NCBI GenBank assembly: GCA_949289215.1
Contig: CASENC010000006.1
Coordinates: 1 to 54,805 of the forward strand
Length of the DNA: 54,805 nt
Reading direction: 5' to 3'
Source of the DNA: an uncultured Bacteroidales bacterium
Lineage (GTDB): Bacteria > Bacteroidota > Bacteroidia > Bacteroidales > Muribaculaceae
Shown here: positions 17,263-28,100 of the stretch, piece after piece
How positions within the stretch are numbered: the stretch's first letter is position 1
Layout: every line of letters starts with the position of its first letter
Translations under genes and position numbers: made by a program
Notes under the pieces: generated by a model
Seen by the model: only the letters and a program-made list of their open reading frames with translations
Databases searched by the model: none
Told to the model about the DNA's origin: nothing

Positions 17263-17332
17263 TACCACTCTCATGATATTCCAATAATATAAGATGCGTC
17301 TCGGCTATAAAAAGAATCAGTAAGCTGCTTTT

Positions 17333-17363
17333 TTTGCACAACCCGTGACTTTCACTATATTTG
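17333..17363 (+). promoter_or_regulatory. Promoter of the DUF456 gene
   Basis: TTTG at 17333-17336, a 19-bp spacer, then TATATTTG at 17356-17363: a complete match to the Bacteroidetes -33/-7 consensus, 22 bp before the ATG. Confidence 0.8.
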
Positions 17364-17384
17364 CCTTACAAACTATTTATAAAC

Positions 17385-17861
17385 ATGGATATTCTGCTTA
17401 TTATACTGGGGGCTATATGCCTCATCGTGGGGCTGGCCGGGTGCATAGCACCCATGCTGCCGGGGCCGCCGCTTTCTTACGTCGGCCTGCTGTTGCTGCA
17501 TTTTACAAGCCAAGCCGACTTCACCACCACCGAATTGCTTGTGTGGCTCGCAATAGTAATTGCAGTACTGCTTCTCGACTACTTCGTGCCGATGCTTGGC
17601 ACAAAATACTTTGGCGGCAGCAAATGGGGCTCTTGGGGCTGTGTAATCGGCACCATCGCCGGGCTGTTTTTCATGCCGTGGGGCATTGTACTCGGGCCAT
17701 TTATCGGGGCATTAGTTGGAGAATTGCTCGGCGGCAGCCGCACCGGCCAGGCACTGAAAGCAAGTTTAGGGTCGCTGATAGGCTTTCTCTTTGGCACAGT
17801 GCTCAAGTGCATCGTCTGCGGATATTTCATCTATATCTTCATCGCAGAACTAATCAAATAA
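17385..17861 (+). CDS. DUF456 membrane protein
   Basis: 158 residues from ATG 17385 (the frame is open to 17361, but the promoter lies there). Four to five hydrophobic helices with Gly-rich repeats: LVGLAGCIAPMLPGPPLSYVGLL, then FFMPWGIVLGPFIGALVGELLGG. The P-G-P-P motif after helix 1 and the duplicated glycine-zipper pattern are typical of DUF456, an integral inner-membrane family of unknown function. It stands alone on the plus strand behind a consensus promoter and ends at a stem-loop shared with the convergent lipoprotein gene. Confidence 0.88.
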   Translation: MDILLIILGAICLIVGLAGCIAPMLPGPPLSYVGLLLLHFTSQADFTTTELLVWLAIVIAVLLLDYFVPMLGTKYFGGSKWGSWGCVIGTIAGLFFMPWGIVLGPFIGALVGELLGGSRTGQALKASLGSLIGFLFGTVLKCIVCGYFIYIFIAELIK

Positions 17862-17924
17862 ATTGTCGCTTTTACGAAAATCCGACCTCGCAGTTTCTCT
17901 ACACATCTTAATTTCACATATACA

Positions 17925-17956
17925 GCAAGCCCCCACCATGGACGGTGAGGGCTTGC
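17925..17956. terminator. Stem-loop between convergent DUF456 and lipoprotein genes
   Basis: GCAAGCCCCCACC (17925-17937) pairs with GGTGAGGGCTTGC (17944-17956) at 12 of 13 positions across a 6-nt loop. It lies between two convergent stop codons. No strong T-run follows, so termination efficiency is uncertain. Confidence 0.6.
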
Positions 17957-17996
17957 ACGCATATATCAGTTACAAAATTCTACAATTAACCGGGAG

Positions 17997-20642
17997 TTAT
18001 TCTGCGGTTTCACCACCTTCGGTGCCGTCGCCACCCTGGAACTCCTCTATTTCGGCAATTTTCAGGTTCTTAATCTCCCATGTGGGAGCAGCATCGGCAA
18101 GGCTGACATAACGGAATGCCACGTGTACACGGCTGCCGATATATTGCGACAAGTCAACAAGATTAACTGTGTAGAATGTCCAGCTCGAAGTAGTAGGCCA
18201 ACCGCTAACCGTCAATTCGTCCCAGGTAGCCGTTGTTACATCACCTGCATAATTGGTTGAAACCAATACTGTGCAGAACTCTTCGGCCCGGTGGCCGCTC
18301 ATGTAGTTGATTGCTGTCTCGAATTGCATATTCGGGGCAATAGCTCTCGACAAGTTGATTTGCGGCGAGACAATCCAACTTTCGGTAGCATGGTTTGCGC
18401 CACCCGCGTAGGCCGAAGCCTTCCAGCCATATGTGCCGTCAAGTGCCCAAACATAGCTTAATCCGTCGAGTGTTACATCTTGTATTTCAAATCCGCCGGT
18501 CGAGCCAATGAAAGTTTCATTCAAGAATGTACTCATATCGGCACTCCAACCATCGGCCTTATTTTCAAATATGAATTGTTGCACTTCAAATTCGGGAGTC
18601 GGTATCCATGCTCCGGTTGTGAACGTGTATTCTTTAGCTACAAGTCCGTCGCCATTGTTGTAAACCACGGCGGCCAATGCACCATCTTGTGCATATGGCA
18701 GTTGCTGAGGCAGATAGGCTGCAACCACACCGTCTATGGCATCATCGTCTATGGCGCCGCTGCCATATTGGGCATATACCATCGGATCAAGTACTATCAC
18801 GCCGGCAGCATCGGTTGCATATTCGCTCCAAGCCTCACCGTTAAATGTGTAAAGCACCGAAGTATTGGCCTCTGAAACAACTCCACCGACACCTTCAACC
18901 GAAGTCACCATAGTATTGAGGAACTTGCCGCTCGATACACCTATTGTATAGCCTGTCACGTTAACCGTGCGACCATTGAGCGACGGATCAATCATGCCAT
19001 CAACAGGGTATGACAAACTGCCAATGGCGGTTGATGCCCCATCTAACTCTATGTTGTAATACCGTCCATCGATAGTGAGCGTACCTTGATAAGACACGTA
19101 ACCGATGTAGGGAGCTGCAACATAAGCATCGGCGGCAGCACCGTCAATAGCCCTCGGAGCAGGAAGGTCGAACTCAACAGCATCGCCCTTGGTGACAGTG
19201 GCATCACTGCCAAATTGGGCAAAACCGGCATACTGCGAGGTAGTACCGCTCACAGTCACCAGGTCTCCTGCCGCACAACCGGTATCACTCTTGTAAACAA
19301 GTATATAGCCCGTTCCATCGGTCATCAAGAAACCACGGTCATAAGTTGCAGCTACAACGCCACGAGCATTATAACTACCGGCTTCGGCATATTGAAGCAT
19401 CCCCACAGGTGTGTATTCTGTAGCCGAGCCATCGGCAGGAACCACCGATGTTGCCATTGTATTGGTGTAACGGCCGCCGCTCACGCCTATAAGATAACCG
19501 GTCACAGTCACTTGTTGCCCGTCGAGGCTGCTGTCAACAATGCCTGCCACAGGATACTGGATGCTGCCGGTAGCAGCCGTGGCTCCGTCAACCGTTACAT
19601 TGTAATAATATCCGCTTATGCTGAGCGTTCCGGTGTAGCTCACATATTTAATTTCGGGAGTGTTTACATATGCATCAAGGTCGGTTCCGGTCATTGTGGT
19701 GGGCGCAGGATAGCTGAACTCATCGGCGCGCTCTATCATGGTTACAACCGACGTGGCCGGAAACTGCATCAACCCGCTGTAAGCCGATGTAGTACCGCTC
19801 ACGCTCACCACGTCGCCAACCGAGTTGTTGGGCATACTGTTGAGATAAACAAGGATAGTGCCGGTACCGTCGTTCACAAGGAAACCACGAGCATAAGTGG
19901 CAATCACAGTACCCTTTACAGTATAGGCACCACCTTCAGTGTCGGCAATGACAGTTGAAATAGGAGTATAGCTTTCTTCGGTTCTCGGAGCCATACGGTA
20001 AGCGGCAGCCTCGGTGGCATTTCCACCCTCGCCTGGCTCAATGCCCGAATAAGCATAATTAACCACCATCATGTCACCAGCCTGGGCATCGGGATTTGCC
20101 GATGCTAATATTTCAGGAATTTTAGACAATGTTGACGGTGTGAGGTAGCTTGCCTTGTTCCCACCCCATACAGTCTCATAGTCATAGAAACCGAAATCAT
20201 ATGTGCCTATGGCCTTACCCTCGAAATCGGCAAGGTAACCCGACGGATCTTTATAATAATTCACATTGACTGTGAAACGCGAACCCACGTCGGCAAGGCG
20301 ATAATCATTAGAAGCAGCCAAAAATGCCGGTATATAGTCTTCGGGCGAAGCCATTGTAGTGAAATACCCGTTGGTGCCAACCGCAGCAAGGGCATCGGCA
20401 TATGCTGTGCCTGTGCCGGCCTCCTGATCGAGAGCGGCGGCAATGGCCTTGTTAGTCTCGTTTCCCGCAATAGTGGCATAGTCGCCCGATGCCAACGTTA
20501 TAGTGGTGGTACGCACATCGGTAATGGTCTTATCGAGGTTAAACTGGTCGTTATAGTCGTCGCACGACATCACTGCCAACGAAGCCAGTGCCACCAATGA
20601 TGCTGAAAATACCTTATTTTTCATATCCTTCATGTTCCTCAT
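17997..20642 (-). CDS. Surface lipoprotein with two tandem OB-like modules and a choice-of-anchor-J domain
   Basis: 881 residues. Signal peptide with lipobox AVMSC (Cys27 from the first of three close ATGs). Residues about 40-220 are an unassigned helical/loop region. Two homologous modules follow, about 226-405 and 410-587: each has GTVIATYxRGFL-DGTGxILVY, a GDxVxVSGTTS turn and a second half with YVSYxGTLxIxGxYYN, the pattern of OB-fold/DUF5689-like repeats. A third partial unit (about 596-690) precedes a C-terminal jelly-roll choice-of-anchor-J domain (about 690-865). It is coded 12 bp after a TonB-dependent receptor, the position a SusD-like partner normally takes, so it probably binds the receptor's substrate on the cell surface. 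The substrate is unknown; OB folds bind nucleic acids or sugars. Confidence 0.8.
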   Translation of the reverse strand: MRNMKDMKNKVFSASLVALASLAVMSCDDYNDQFNLDKTITDVRTTTITLASGDYATIAGNETNKAIAAALDQEAGTGTAYADALAAVGTNGYFTTMASPEDYIPAFLAASNDYRLADVGSRFTVNVNYYKDPSGYLADFEGKAIGTYDFGFYDYETVWGGNKASYLTPSTLSKIPEILASANPDAQAGDMMVVNYAYSGIEPGEGGNATEAAAYRMAPRTEESYTPISTVIADTEGGAYTVKGTVIATYARGFLVNDGTGTILVYLNSMPNNSVGDVVSVSGTTSAYSGLMQFPATSVVTMIERADEFSYPAPTTMTGTDLDAYVNTPEIKYVSYTGTLSISGYYYNVTVDGATAATGSIQYPVAGIVDSSLDGQQVTVTGYLIGVSGGRYTNTMATSVVPADGSATEYTPVGMLQYAEAGSYNARGVVAATYDRGFLMTDGTGYILVYKSDTGCAAGDLVTVSGTTSQYAGFAQFGSDATVTKGDAVEFDLPAPRAIDGAAADAYVAAPYIGYVSYQGTLTIDGRYYNIELDGASTAIGSLSYPVDGMIDPSLNGRTVNVTGYTIGVSSGKFLNTMVTSVEGVGGVVSEANTSVLYTFNGEAWSEYATDAAGVIVLDPMVYAQYGSGAIDDDAIDGVVAAYLPQQLPYAQDGALAAVVYNNGDGLVAKEYTFTTGAWIPTPEFEVQQFIFENKADGWSADMSTFLNETFIGSTGGFEIQDVTLDGLSYVWALDGTYGWKASAYAGGANHATESWIVSPQINLSRAIAPNMQFETAINYMSGHRAEEFCTVLVSTNYAGDVTTATWDELTVSGWPTTSSWTFYTVNLVDLSQYIGSRVHVAFRYVSLADAAPTWEIKNLKIAEIEEFQGGDGTEGGETAE

Positions 20643-20654
20643 TCGTGTGTTTGG

Positions 20655-23363
20655 TTAGAAATTAATACGCAACTTCATGCTGTAGGTACGACCGAAGGCA
20701 TAGTAGCAATAAATGTTCTCGGCCGATGCCTCCACGGTCGAGTTGTTGGGGTTCCAAGCCTTGGAGATATACTGATAGTTGAAGAGGTTGTTCACGTTGC
20801 CCGAAAGCACGGCATCCAGTCCTCCAATCTTGAAACGATAGCTTGCATTCAAGTCAACAGTGCTTGCTGCCGGTATCTTCCACGGGTCATACACCTTCAC
20901 TTCGTCATCGAGCTTCAACGCGCTACCGGTAAGTGAATAGTAAGCATAGTTATTGCCATAATAAGTCCAGTCGAAGCCAACGCGGATGGCCTTGTTGATT
21001 TTGAAAGTTGCACCGGCACCGAATGTCATCTGCGCAGAGCCACCCTCGTGTATGCCTTCAAGTAAGATTGTAGCCTTGGCATGATCGGGTGCACCAACGG
21101 TGGTTTGCTCTCCTGCCGATGTCAAAGGCACACCGTTGTCGTTGTAGGCATAACCGGTTGCATTGTCGGTCCACGTCCAGTCGCCTATCGAGGCCATACC
21201 CCATATTTCAAGCCAATTAGTGGGGCGAATCTTCAAGTCAACCTCGACACCCATGTTGCGAGCATTCACACCGGTCATGTTAATGAAATACTCTTCGCGG
21301 TTATCCATTTCACCACGCTTGGTCATCGTCTTGTCGAGCCAGCGCGTCCAGTAAGCGTTTACGTTAGCCGAGAACCAGCTGTTGCGGAAGCCATATCCGG
21401 CCTCAACCGAGAACACTTTCTCGTTCTTGGCGTCCTTGTTTATCACATTGCTGTAGGTTGAAGTCAGGAACACGCCTCCCGAGAATTTTGGCGCACGACT
21501 TATGTAACCGATATTGGCAAACACGTTGTTATGCTTGTCGATGTTGAAGTTGGCACCACCCTTTGCGGTAAAGCCCATGAAACTCTTGGTGTCGCTCTTG
21601 GCGTGTGCCTCGTCGTAGTAGAAACGGTCGTAACGCCAATTGGCAGTGTTCGACAACGAACCGGCCACGAAAGCCGACCAACGGTCCTTATTGAACTCGG
21701 TTTGGAAGAATGCTCCGTATTGCATCACATGGCCGTCATAGTCACGGTAAACCACGTCACCCACACCGAGTTTCTCATAAATCCAACTATCATGTTTGGC
21801 GTTTACGTTGTTGTTCGGATCCACGTCGCCACGGGTAGAGTCAACAAAGTAATCGCCACCGTAAAGGTCAACAATCTCGTTGGTGTGAGTACCCTTGTAA
21901 TAACGGAAGTCGATACCACCGTAGAAGTCGAAATATTTGCCAAACTTGGTGGTATAGGTCGAAAGCAAGCCATACCAATTGTGATAGTTCTTAGAATTAC
22001 TCATCACAAGCATCGAACCATTTTCGCTCGCGGCATTGATATCCTGTATTGCGCCGTAGTCAAATGTACCGTCATCCTTGCGGAAACGAGTCTGCAACTC
22101 GCCATAGTTTGCACCATACCAGTCGCGGTAGCTGTAACCGAAATATTCGTTACCCTGGCCCGAATAGCCACCACCGCGGCCGAGCGAAACATAGAACACC
22201 GTGCTGAGCGACGACTTCTCGTTGATGCGCCACTGGTGGTTGAGGCTCAACTGCGGCTTGTGATAGTAGTTATACTCCGACGAGCGACGTTCACCATTGT
22301 TGTCGAAACCATAGGTGGAGTTATACTTGTAGTTCTTCACGCCGTATGTCCGTTCAACCATCTGCCAGTCGGCAATCTTAAGTGCGCCATCGCGCTGATA
22401 GTGCTTTTGCGGTGCACCGAATGCGGTGAACGACAGCTGATGGTTGTCGCCGAAACGCTTAGCCACATTCACAAACCAGGTGTAACCCTCGAAGTCGGTA
22501 CCCTGCACGTAGCCGTCGCCCCAGTTACGCGAGCCGAGCAGCGTCACCGACCAGTCGTGCGGCATCATGCCCGTAGAAGCCTTAAACAGTATCTTGTTGT
22601 TGCCATCGTTGCCCAACTGGTAATAGGCAGTGCCTCCACGTTTTGCCTCAATGCCACTGGTGACGATATTGATGGTACCACCCACCGAAGGCACCGATAC
22701 CTTCGAAGCACCCATACCGCGCTGCGTCTGCATCACAGTGGTAACATCGGTTAGGCCGGTCCAGTTACTCCAGTACACGCCGCCCCATTCCATGTCGTTC
22801 ATAGGCACACCGTTCACCATTACGGCGATATTCTCGTTGCTGAAACCGCGCATATATATTTCCGAGTCACCGAAACCGCCACCATCTTTCTGTGCATGCA
22901 CACCGGGCGTTGTCTTCAGTATTTCAGGGAACTCCTGTGTGCCAAGCTTCTCGTCGATTTGCTCAAACGACACATTCGACACAGCTACCGGAGTGCGGCG
23001 TTGGATTGCAATCTGCGAAGTCACAATCACATCGTTAAGCACCTTCGAGTCGCTTTTCAATGCAATTGTTCCCAAGTCAACATTTTTTCCTGCCGGAATT
23101 TTCTCGTTGCGGCTTTCGTAGCCGATGTACTTGAATTCAAGCGTTGCACCGCTCTGCTTCACTTTCAAAGTGAAAGCACCGTCATAGTCGGTGGCAGTGC
23201 CTTGTGCAGGGTCCCCCTTAACCTGCACAGTCGCCCCTATAAGGGGTTCATTAGTTTCCTCATCAATGAGCATTCCACTCACTGTGGTCTGTGCAAACAC
23301 CGAGACCAAACCACTCAATGTCAGCACCATAGTAATTACCAAATGCTTTAGATTGATATTCAT
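20655..23363 (-). CDS. TonB-dependent outer-membrane receptor
   Basis: 902 residues. Signal peptide to about Ala24, an N-terminal carboxypeptidase-regulatory-like beta-sandwich (about 27-110, TVSGMLIDEETNEPLIGATVQVKG), a plug domain (about 115-225, with VHAQKDGGGFGDSEIYMRGF and NGVPMNDMEWGGVYWSNW) and a 22-strand barrel ending in RTYSMKLRINF with a C-terminal Phe. It would import a large ligand across the outer membrane using TonB energy. The N-terminal domain is like SusC, but the partner gene downstream is an OB-repeat lipoprotein, not SusD. It has its own -7 promoter. Confidence 0.93.
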   Translation of the reverse strand: MNINLKHLVITMVLTLSGLVSVFAQTTVSGMLIDEETNEPLIGATVQVKGDPAQGTATDYDGAFTLKVKQSGATLEFKYIGYESRNEKIPAGKNVDLGTIALKSDSKVLNDVIVTSQIAIQRRTPVAVSNVSFEQIDEKLGTQEFPEILKTTPGVHAQKDGGGFGDSEIYMRGFSNENIAVMVNGVPMNDMEWGGVYWSNWTGLTDVTTVMQTQRGMGASKVSVPSVGGTINIVTSGIEAKRGGTAYYQLGNDGNNKILFKASTGMMPHDWSVTLLGSRNWGDGYVQGTDFEGYTWFVNVAKRFGDNHQLSFTAFGAPQKHYQRDGALKIADWQMVERTYGVKNYKYNSTYGFDNNGERRSSEYNYYHKPQLSLNHQWRINEKSSLSTVFYVSLGRGGGYSGQGNEYFGYSYRDWYGANYGELQTRFRKDDGTFDYGAIQDINAASENGSMLVMSNSKNYHNWYGLLSTYTTKFGKYFDFYGGIDFRYYKGTHTNEIVDLYGGDYFVDSTRGDVDPNNNVNAKHDSWIYEKLGVGDVVYRDYDGHVMQYGAFFQTEFNKDRWSAFVAGSLSNTANWRYDRFYYDEAHAKSDTKSFMGFTAKGGANFNIDKHNNVFANIGYISRAPKFSGGVFLTSTYSNVINKDAKNEKVFSVEAGYGFRNSWFSANVNAYWTRWLDKTMTKRGEMDNREEYFINMTGVNARNMGVEVDLKIRPTNWLEIWGMASIGDWTWTDNATGYAYNDNGVPLTSAGEQTTVGAPDHAKATILLEGIHEGGSAQMTFGAGATFKINKAIRVGFDWTYYGNNYAYYSLTGSALKLDDEVKVYDPWKIPAASTVDLNASYRFKIGGLDAVLSGNVNNLFNYQYISKAWNPNNSTVEASAENIYCYYAFGRTYSMKLRINF

Positions 23364-23402
23364 AAGCGTTATTTAAAAAATTTGATAGTTCAAAAACCGA
23401 TA

Positions 23403-23410
23403 CAAATATA
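23403..23410 (-). promoter_or_regulatory. -7 promoter box of the TonB receptor/lipoprotein operon
   Basis: Minus-strand TATATTTG, perfect TAnnTTTG, 40 bp before the receptor ATG at 23363. Confidence 0.6.
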
Positions 23411-23865
23411 GCACTCAAAAATTAAATTACATTAGTTTTTTTTTATTTTGTTAACTCGCAAGAGTACTTTTAACCCCATTACGTTAACAAATACTACATT
23501 TAACAATGTCACATACCGGCACCGCAACCGGCAATTGCCTGTATGTGTTACCATTAACGTGTTTCATGATTTCGCAAAACCATATTTTTGCGCATATACG
23601 GTTACATTATCGTAACAAAATCACATATTATCGGGCGTACCGCCATTGCATGAATTAATCACGACTAAGATTTCTACCGTTCCAATGGCTTTTTCCTATC
23701 CGGAAATTTGTACCACTATTCCTATAACATCTATTAATGAGATGTCGAGGGTTGTTAACAAAAATGGGAGAGCAAATTAACAAGCATTATGCCAATAATA
23801 TATAATGGTTACAGATGGACTTATTTGTACGACATAAATACCAATGGCATTTTTTGACAGACCGA
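23411..23865. other. Divergent intergenic spacer, no gene recognised
   Basis: About 450 bp between the receptor promoter and the RND-pump promoter. AT-rich, with several small dyads (for example GTTAC-N6-GTAAC near 23602 and ACATAC...GTATGT near 23515) that could bind regulators. No convincing ORF, RNA gene or mobile element is seen. Confidence 0.5.
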
Positions 23866-23873
23866 TAATTTTG
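23866..23873 (+). promoter_or_regulatory. -7 promoter box of the RND efflux operon
   Basis: TAATTTTG matches TAnnTTTG, 28 bp before the adaptor ATG at 23902. A TTTG at 23853 is too close to act as a -33 box. Confidence 0.5.
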
Positions 23874-23901
23874 TAATATAATTAAGTACCTTAACAGCAA
23901 A

Positions 23902-25101
23902 ATGAAACACCGATACAGTTTTCTAATCTTTTTTTGTTCCCTTTTCGCAGTTTCATGCAGCCAAGGTGAAACTGCGGCCGACGGAGAATCAGAATATCCG
24001 CTCATGACACTGCAACGGGAAGACCGCCGACTGACCGAAGAATATTCGGCCGTGATGCGCGGACTGCAAGACGTGGAAGTGCGCCCGCAAGTTTCAGGCA
24101 CCATAACGCAAGTATGCGTAAACGAGGGAGCCGAAGTCAAACAAGGCCAGGTGCTGTTTGTCATCGACCAAGTGCCCTACAAGGCTGCCGTGGAAGTAGC
24201 CAAAGCAGCCGTAGCCACCGCCGAAGCTGCCGAAGAGATTGCCCGGCAAACGCTTGAAGGCAAAGAGATGCTGCACACCGAAAAAGTGATTTCCGACTTC
24301 GACCTGCGCACGGCTCAAAACGAATACAAAAGCGCGCAGGCAGCCACCATGCAGGCTCGCGCAGAACTGGTGAACGCCCAAAACAATTTGTCATACACCG
24401 AAGTCAAAAGTCCTGTTGACGGTGTTGCCGGAATGACCGATGTGCGCATAGGTACATTGGTCAGTTCTTCAATGTCCGAACCGCTTATCAGCGTGTCGGA
24501 CAATTCACAAATGCTTGCCTATTTCTCACTCGTCGAGAAACAAGTACTGTCGCTCACCCGGCAATACGGCTCGCTCGACAAGGTGTTAAGTTCATTCCCC
24601 GATGTGTCGCTAAGACTGAACGACGGCACAATATACGAACATACGGGTAAAATCGACGTGATAAGCGGTATAATCGACAAGACTACCGGAGCCGTGAGTC
24701 TGCGAGCAAAATTCGACAATCGCGACGGACGGCTCATGAGCGGCGGACAGGCCAACGTGATTGTGCCATACGACCGCCCGGGTAGCATCGTAATTCCACA
24801 AGAAGCTACTTATGAGATACAAAACCGAATATTCGCCTACAAAGTGGTTGACGGCATAGCACGTTCAACCGCAATCGAAGTATTTGCCATCAATGACGGA
24901 CGCGAATACATCGTGGAAAGCGGGCTTGAAGAAGGCGACGTGATAGTGAGCGAAGGTGCCGGACTGCTCAAAGACGGAACCCGCGTAACCAACCGTCAGC
25001 AAGCGTCAACAAGCAAAGCCGACAGCCTGCTGACGGCAAATGAAAATGTTTCATCTACAAGCCTCTACTCAGGAGGAAGATTGGAGGAAGCTGTATTATG
25101 A
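23902..25101 (+). CDS. RND efflux periplasmic adaptor (AcrA/MexA-like lipoprotein)
   Basis: 399 residues with a lipoprotein signal (FAVSC, Cys19). Domain order: barrel-sandwich half (EVRPQVSGTITQVCVNEGAEVKQGQVLFVID), an alpha-hairpin (about 100-165), the second half (LSYTEVKSPVDGVAGMTDVRIGTLVSS), beta-barrel, and membrane-proximal domain (VIPQEATYEIQNRIFAYKV). This is the AcrA plan; it bridges an RND pump and an outer-membrane channel. Its stop overlaps the pump gene's ATG by four bases (ATGA). No regulator gene is adjacent. Confidence 0.93.
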   Translation: MKHRYSFLIFFCSLFAVSCSQGETAADGESEYPLMTLQREDRRLTEEYSAVMRGLQDVEVRPQVSGTITQVCVNEGAEVKQGQVLFVIDQVPYKAAVEVAKAAVATAEAAEEIARQTLEGKEMLHTEKVISDFDLRTAQNEYKSAQAATMQARAELVNAQNNLSYTEVKSPVDGVAGMTDVRIGTLVSSSMSEPLISVSDNSQMLAYFSLVEKQVLSLTRQYGSLDKVLSSFPDVSLRLNDGTIYEHTGKIDVISGIIDKTTGAVSLRAKFDNRDGRLMSGGQANVIVPYDRPGSIVIPQEATYEIQNRIFAYKVVDGIARSTAIEVFAINDGREYIVESGLEEGDVIVSEGAGLLKDGTRVTNRQQASTSKADSLLTANENVSSTSLYSGGRLEEAVL

Positions 25102-28100
25102 AACTGCAACACTTCATCGAACGCCCAATCCTGTCGATGGTGATATCGGTGGTCATACTCGTGGCAGGCATAATAGGCCTGGCAGGACTTGCCATTGAAC
25201 AATATCCCGATATTGCCCCACCCACCATACGTGTTTCCACCACATATAGCGGCGCAAATGCCGAAACTGTGCAAAAGAGCGTGATAGTACCGCTTGAAGA
25301 AGCCATCAACGGCGTGGAAAACATGACTTACATGACTTCGAGCGCAAGCAATACAGGGCGAGCCGACATCACCGTTTACTTCAAGCAGGGCACCGACCCC
25401 GACATGGCCGCCGTGAACGTGCAAAACAGCGTAAGCACGGCCACGTCGCTGTTGCCGGCAGAGGTTACGCGTGTGGGTGTGACCACACGCAAGCGGCAGA
25501 CGAGCCAACTCATGACCTTCGGCCTTTACAGCCCTAACGGCACCTACGACCGCATATTCCTCACCAACTATATGTCAATCAACATCAAGCCACAGATACA
25601 ACGTGTATCGGGCGTGGGCGATGTGAATGTGATGGGTGGTGACTATGCAATGCGCATATGGCTGAAGCCCGAGGTGATGGCACAATACGAGCTTGTACCC
25701 GACGACATCGAGGCTGCACTGTCGAGCCAAAACATAGAAGCTTCGACCGGCTCGATAGGCGAAGATTCCGAAAATGTATTCCAGTACACCCTCAAATACC
25801 GCGGACGGCTTGAGACCGAAGAGGAATTTGAAGAAATCGTGATAAAGGCATTTGACGACGGGCGTGTGCTACGGCTGAAGGATGTGGCCGACGTGGAACT
25901 TGGCGCACAATCCTACACCAACATCGGCTATGTGAACGGCCGCCCGGGTGTTTCGTGCATGATTAACCAGACTGCCGGAACCAACGCCAACGAAATCATC
26001 ATGAACATCAACGCCCTGCTCGACGACATATCTAAAGATTTGCCCGAGGACATGAAAATCGTGGAACTGATGAGCACCAAGACCTTCCTCGACGCATCAA
26101 TCAACGAAGTTATCAAAACGCTGCTCGAAGCATTGGTGCTTGTTGTGCTTGTCGTATATATATTCCTGCAAAACCCGCGTTCCACGCTTATCCCGGCAAT
26201 AAGCATCGTGGTATCGCTCGTGGGCACATTCGCGGCCTTGTACCTTGCCGGTTTCAGCATCAACCTGCTCACACTGTTTGCATTGGTACTTGCCATAGGT
26301 ATCGTGGTAGATGATGCCGTGATTGTGGTCGAAGCGGTGCAGACGAAGTTCGATGCCGGTTACCGCTCTCCGTTCAAGGCCTCGGTCGATGCCATGGACG
26401 GCATTGCCTCGGCTATCATTACCTCAACGCTCGTGTTCATGGCTGTGTTCGTACCGGTATCGTTCATGGGAGGCACATCGGGCGTGTTCTACACCCAGTT
26501 TGGCGTTACAATGGCGGTTGCAGTGGGTATTTCGGCTATCAACGCATTGACGCTATCTCCGGCATTGTGCGCACTACTGTTGCGCCCCAACCAAATAGTG
26601 GCCGAGGGCACCAAACTCGAATTTTCCACCCGCTTCCGCCTTGCATTCGAGGCTTCGTTCAAGCGCATAGTGGCTCGCTACAAGATTGGTGCCGAGACTC
26701 TTGTAAAGCGCAAATGGGTAGTGTGGGTTTCTTTCTTTGCTGCTTGCGGGCTGCTGCTCTATTTCATGGGAACGAGCAAAACCAGCCTTGTGCCTAACGA
26801 AGACACCGGCTCAATCAACGTGGGCATAGATACACCGCCGGGCAGCACCCTTGCCGAAACCGCCGCCATAATGCAGAAGGTGGAAGCTGAATTGAAGAAA
26901 ATTCCGCAAATCAATAATTATAACAACGTGGCCGGTTTCAGCATGGGAACCAGCGGCTCATCGCACGGTACATTCATGATAAAACTGAAACCGTGGGACC
27001 AACGCGACGATGACGAAGGTTCGGTAGATGCCATTGTTGAAAAAATATACCAATTGACCGCCCACATCAAGGATGCGCAGATATTCGTGTCGGCTCCGCC
27101 AATGATTCGCGGCTACGGTACCGGCAACAGTTTCGAGGTATGCCTGCAAGACCGCGGCGGCAAGGGTATCGATGCCCTGAGCCGGGTGACCGACAATTTC
27201 ATAGCCGCCCTCAACAAGCGTCCCGAGGTACAACGGGCATACACCTCGTTCAGTGCCAATTTCCCGCAATACACCATCGACGTTGACGAAGCACGTTGCC
27301 AACGCGCAGGAACAACCACCGATGAAGTGCTTGGCGTGCTGCAAGGCTACTTCGGCAGCATGTATGTATCGAATTTCAACCGTTTCACCAAATTATACCG
27401 GGTGATAATACAAGCACCGTCCGACAAGCGCAACAGCCTGCAATCGCTCGACAACATATTCGTGCGCACCGACGATGGTATGGCTCCGGTGAGCCAATTC
27501 GTAACACTCACCAAGACCTATGGCGCCGAAACACTTGAACGCTTCAATATGTTCTCGTCGATAAGCGTCAACGGAATGCCTGCAAAGGGGTACAGTTCGG
27601 GCGACGTGATTGCAGCCATCAGCGAAGTTGCCAAGCAGACGTTGCCAACCGGTTACGGATATGAATTTTCGGGCATGATGCGCGAGGAAGAGCAACTTTC
27701 CAAGTCGCACAACACCACCATCGTATATGGTATATGTATTTTATTCATATACCTGATATTGTGTGCATTATATGAAAGTCTGTTTATCCCTATGGCCGTC
27801 ATGATGTCGGTACCGTTCGGGCTGATGGGCAGCTTCCTGTTTGCCCGGCTGTGGGGCATCGACAATAATATATATTTGCAGACGGGGCTTGTGATGCTCA
27901 TCGGCCTGTTGTCAAAAACGGCAATCCTCATGACTGAATATGCCACCGAGCGACGAAAAGCGGGCATGACACTCGTGCAAGCGGCACTAAGCGCGGCCGC
28001 CGTGCGCTTCCGCCCCATATTGATGACGGTATTGACAATGATATTCGGTATGTTGCCGCTTATGTTCGCATCGGGCGTGGGTGCCAACGGAAACCGCTCG

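Noticed and set aside
17021-17341. Small ORFs on both strands in the 16985-17262 element
   Set aside because: Both arise from inverted repeats; no signal, domain or start context. Treated as part of a non-coding element.
21531-22754. 407-codon open frame antisense to the first TonB receptor
   Set aside because: It mirrors the codon pattern of the receptor, has no family motif, promoter or plausible start context.
17997-23363. Polysaccharide utilisation locus (SusCD)
   Set aside because: The receptors are SusC-like but partner lipoproteins lack SusD helical repeats; no SusD or hybrid sensor is present.
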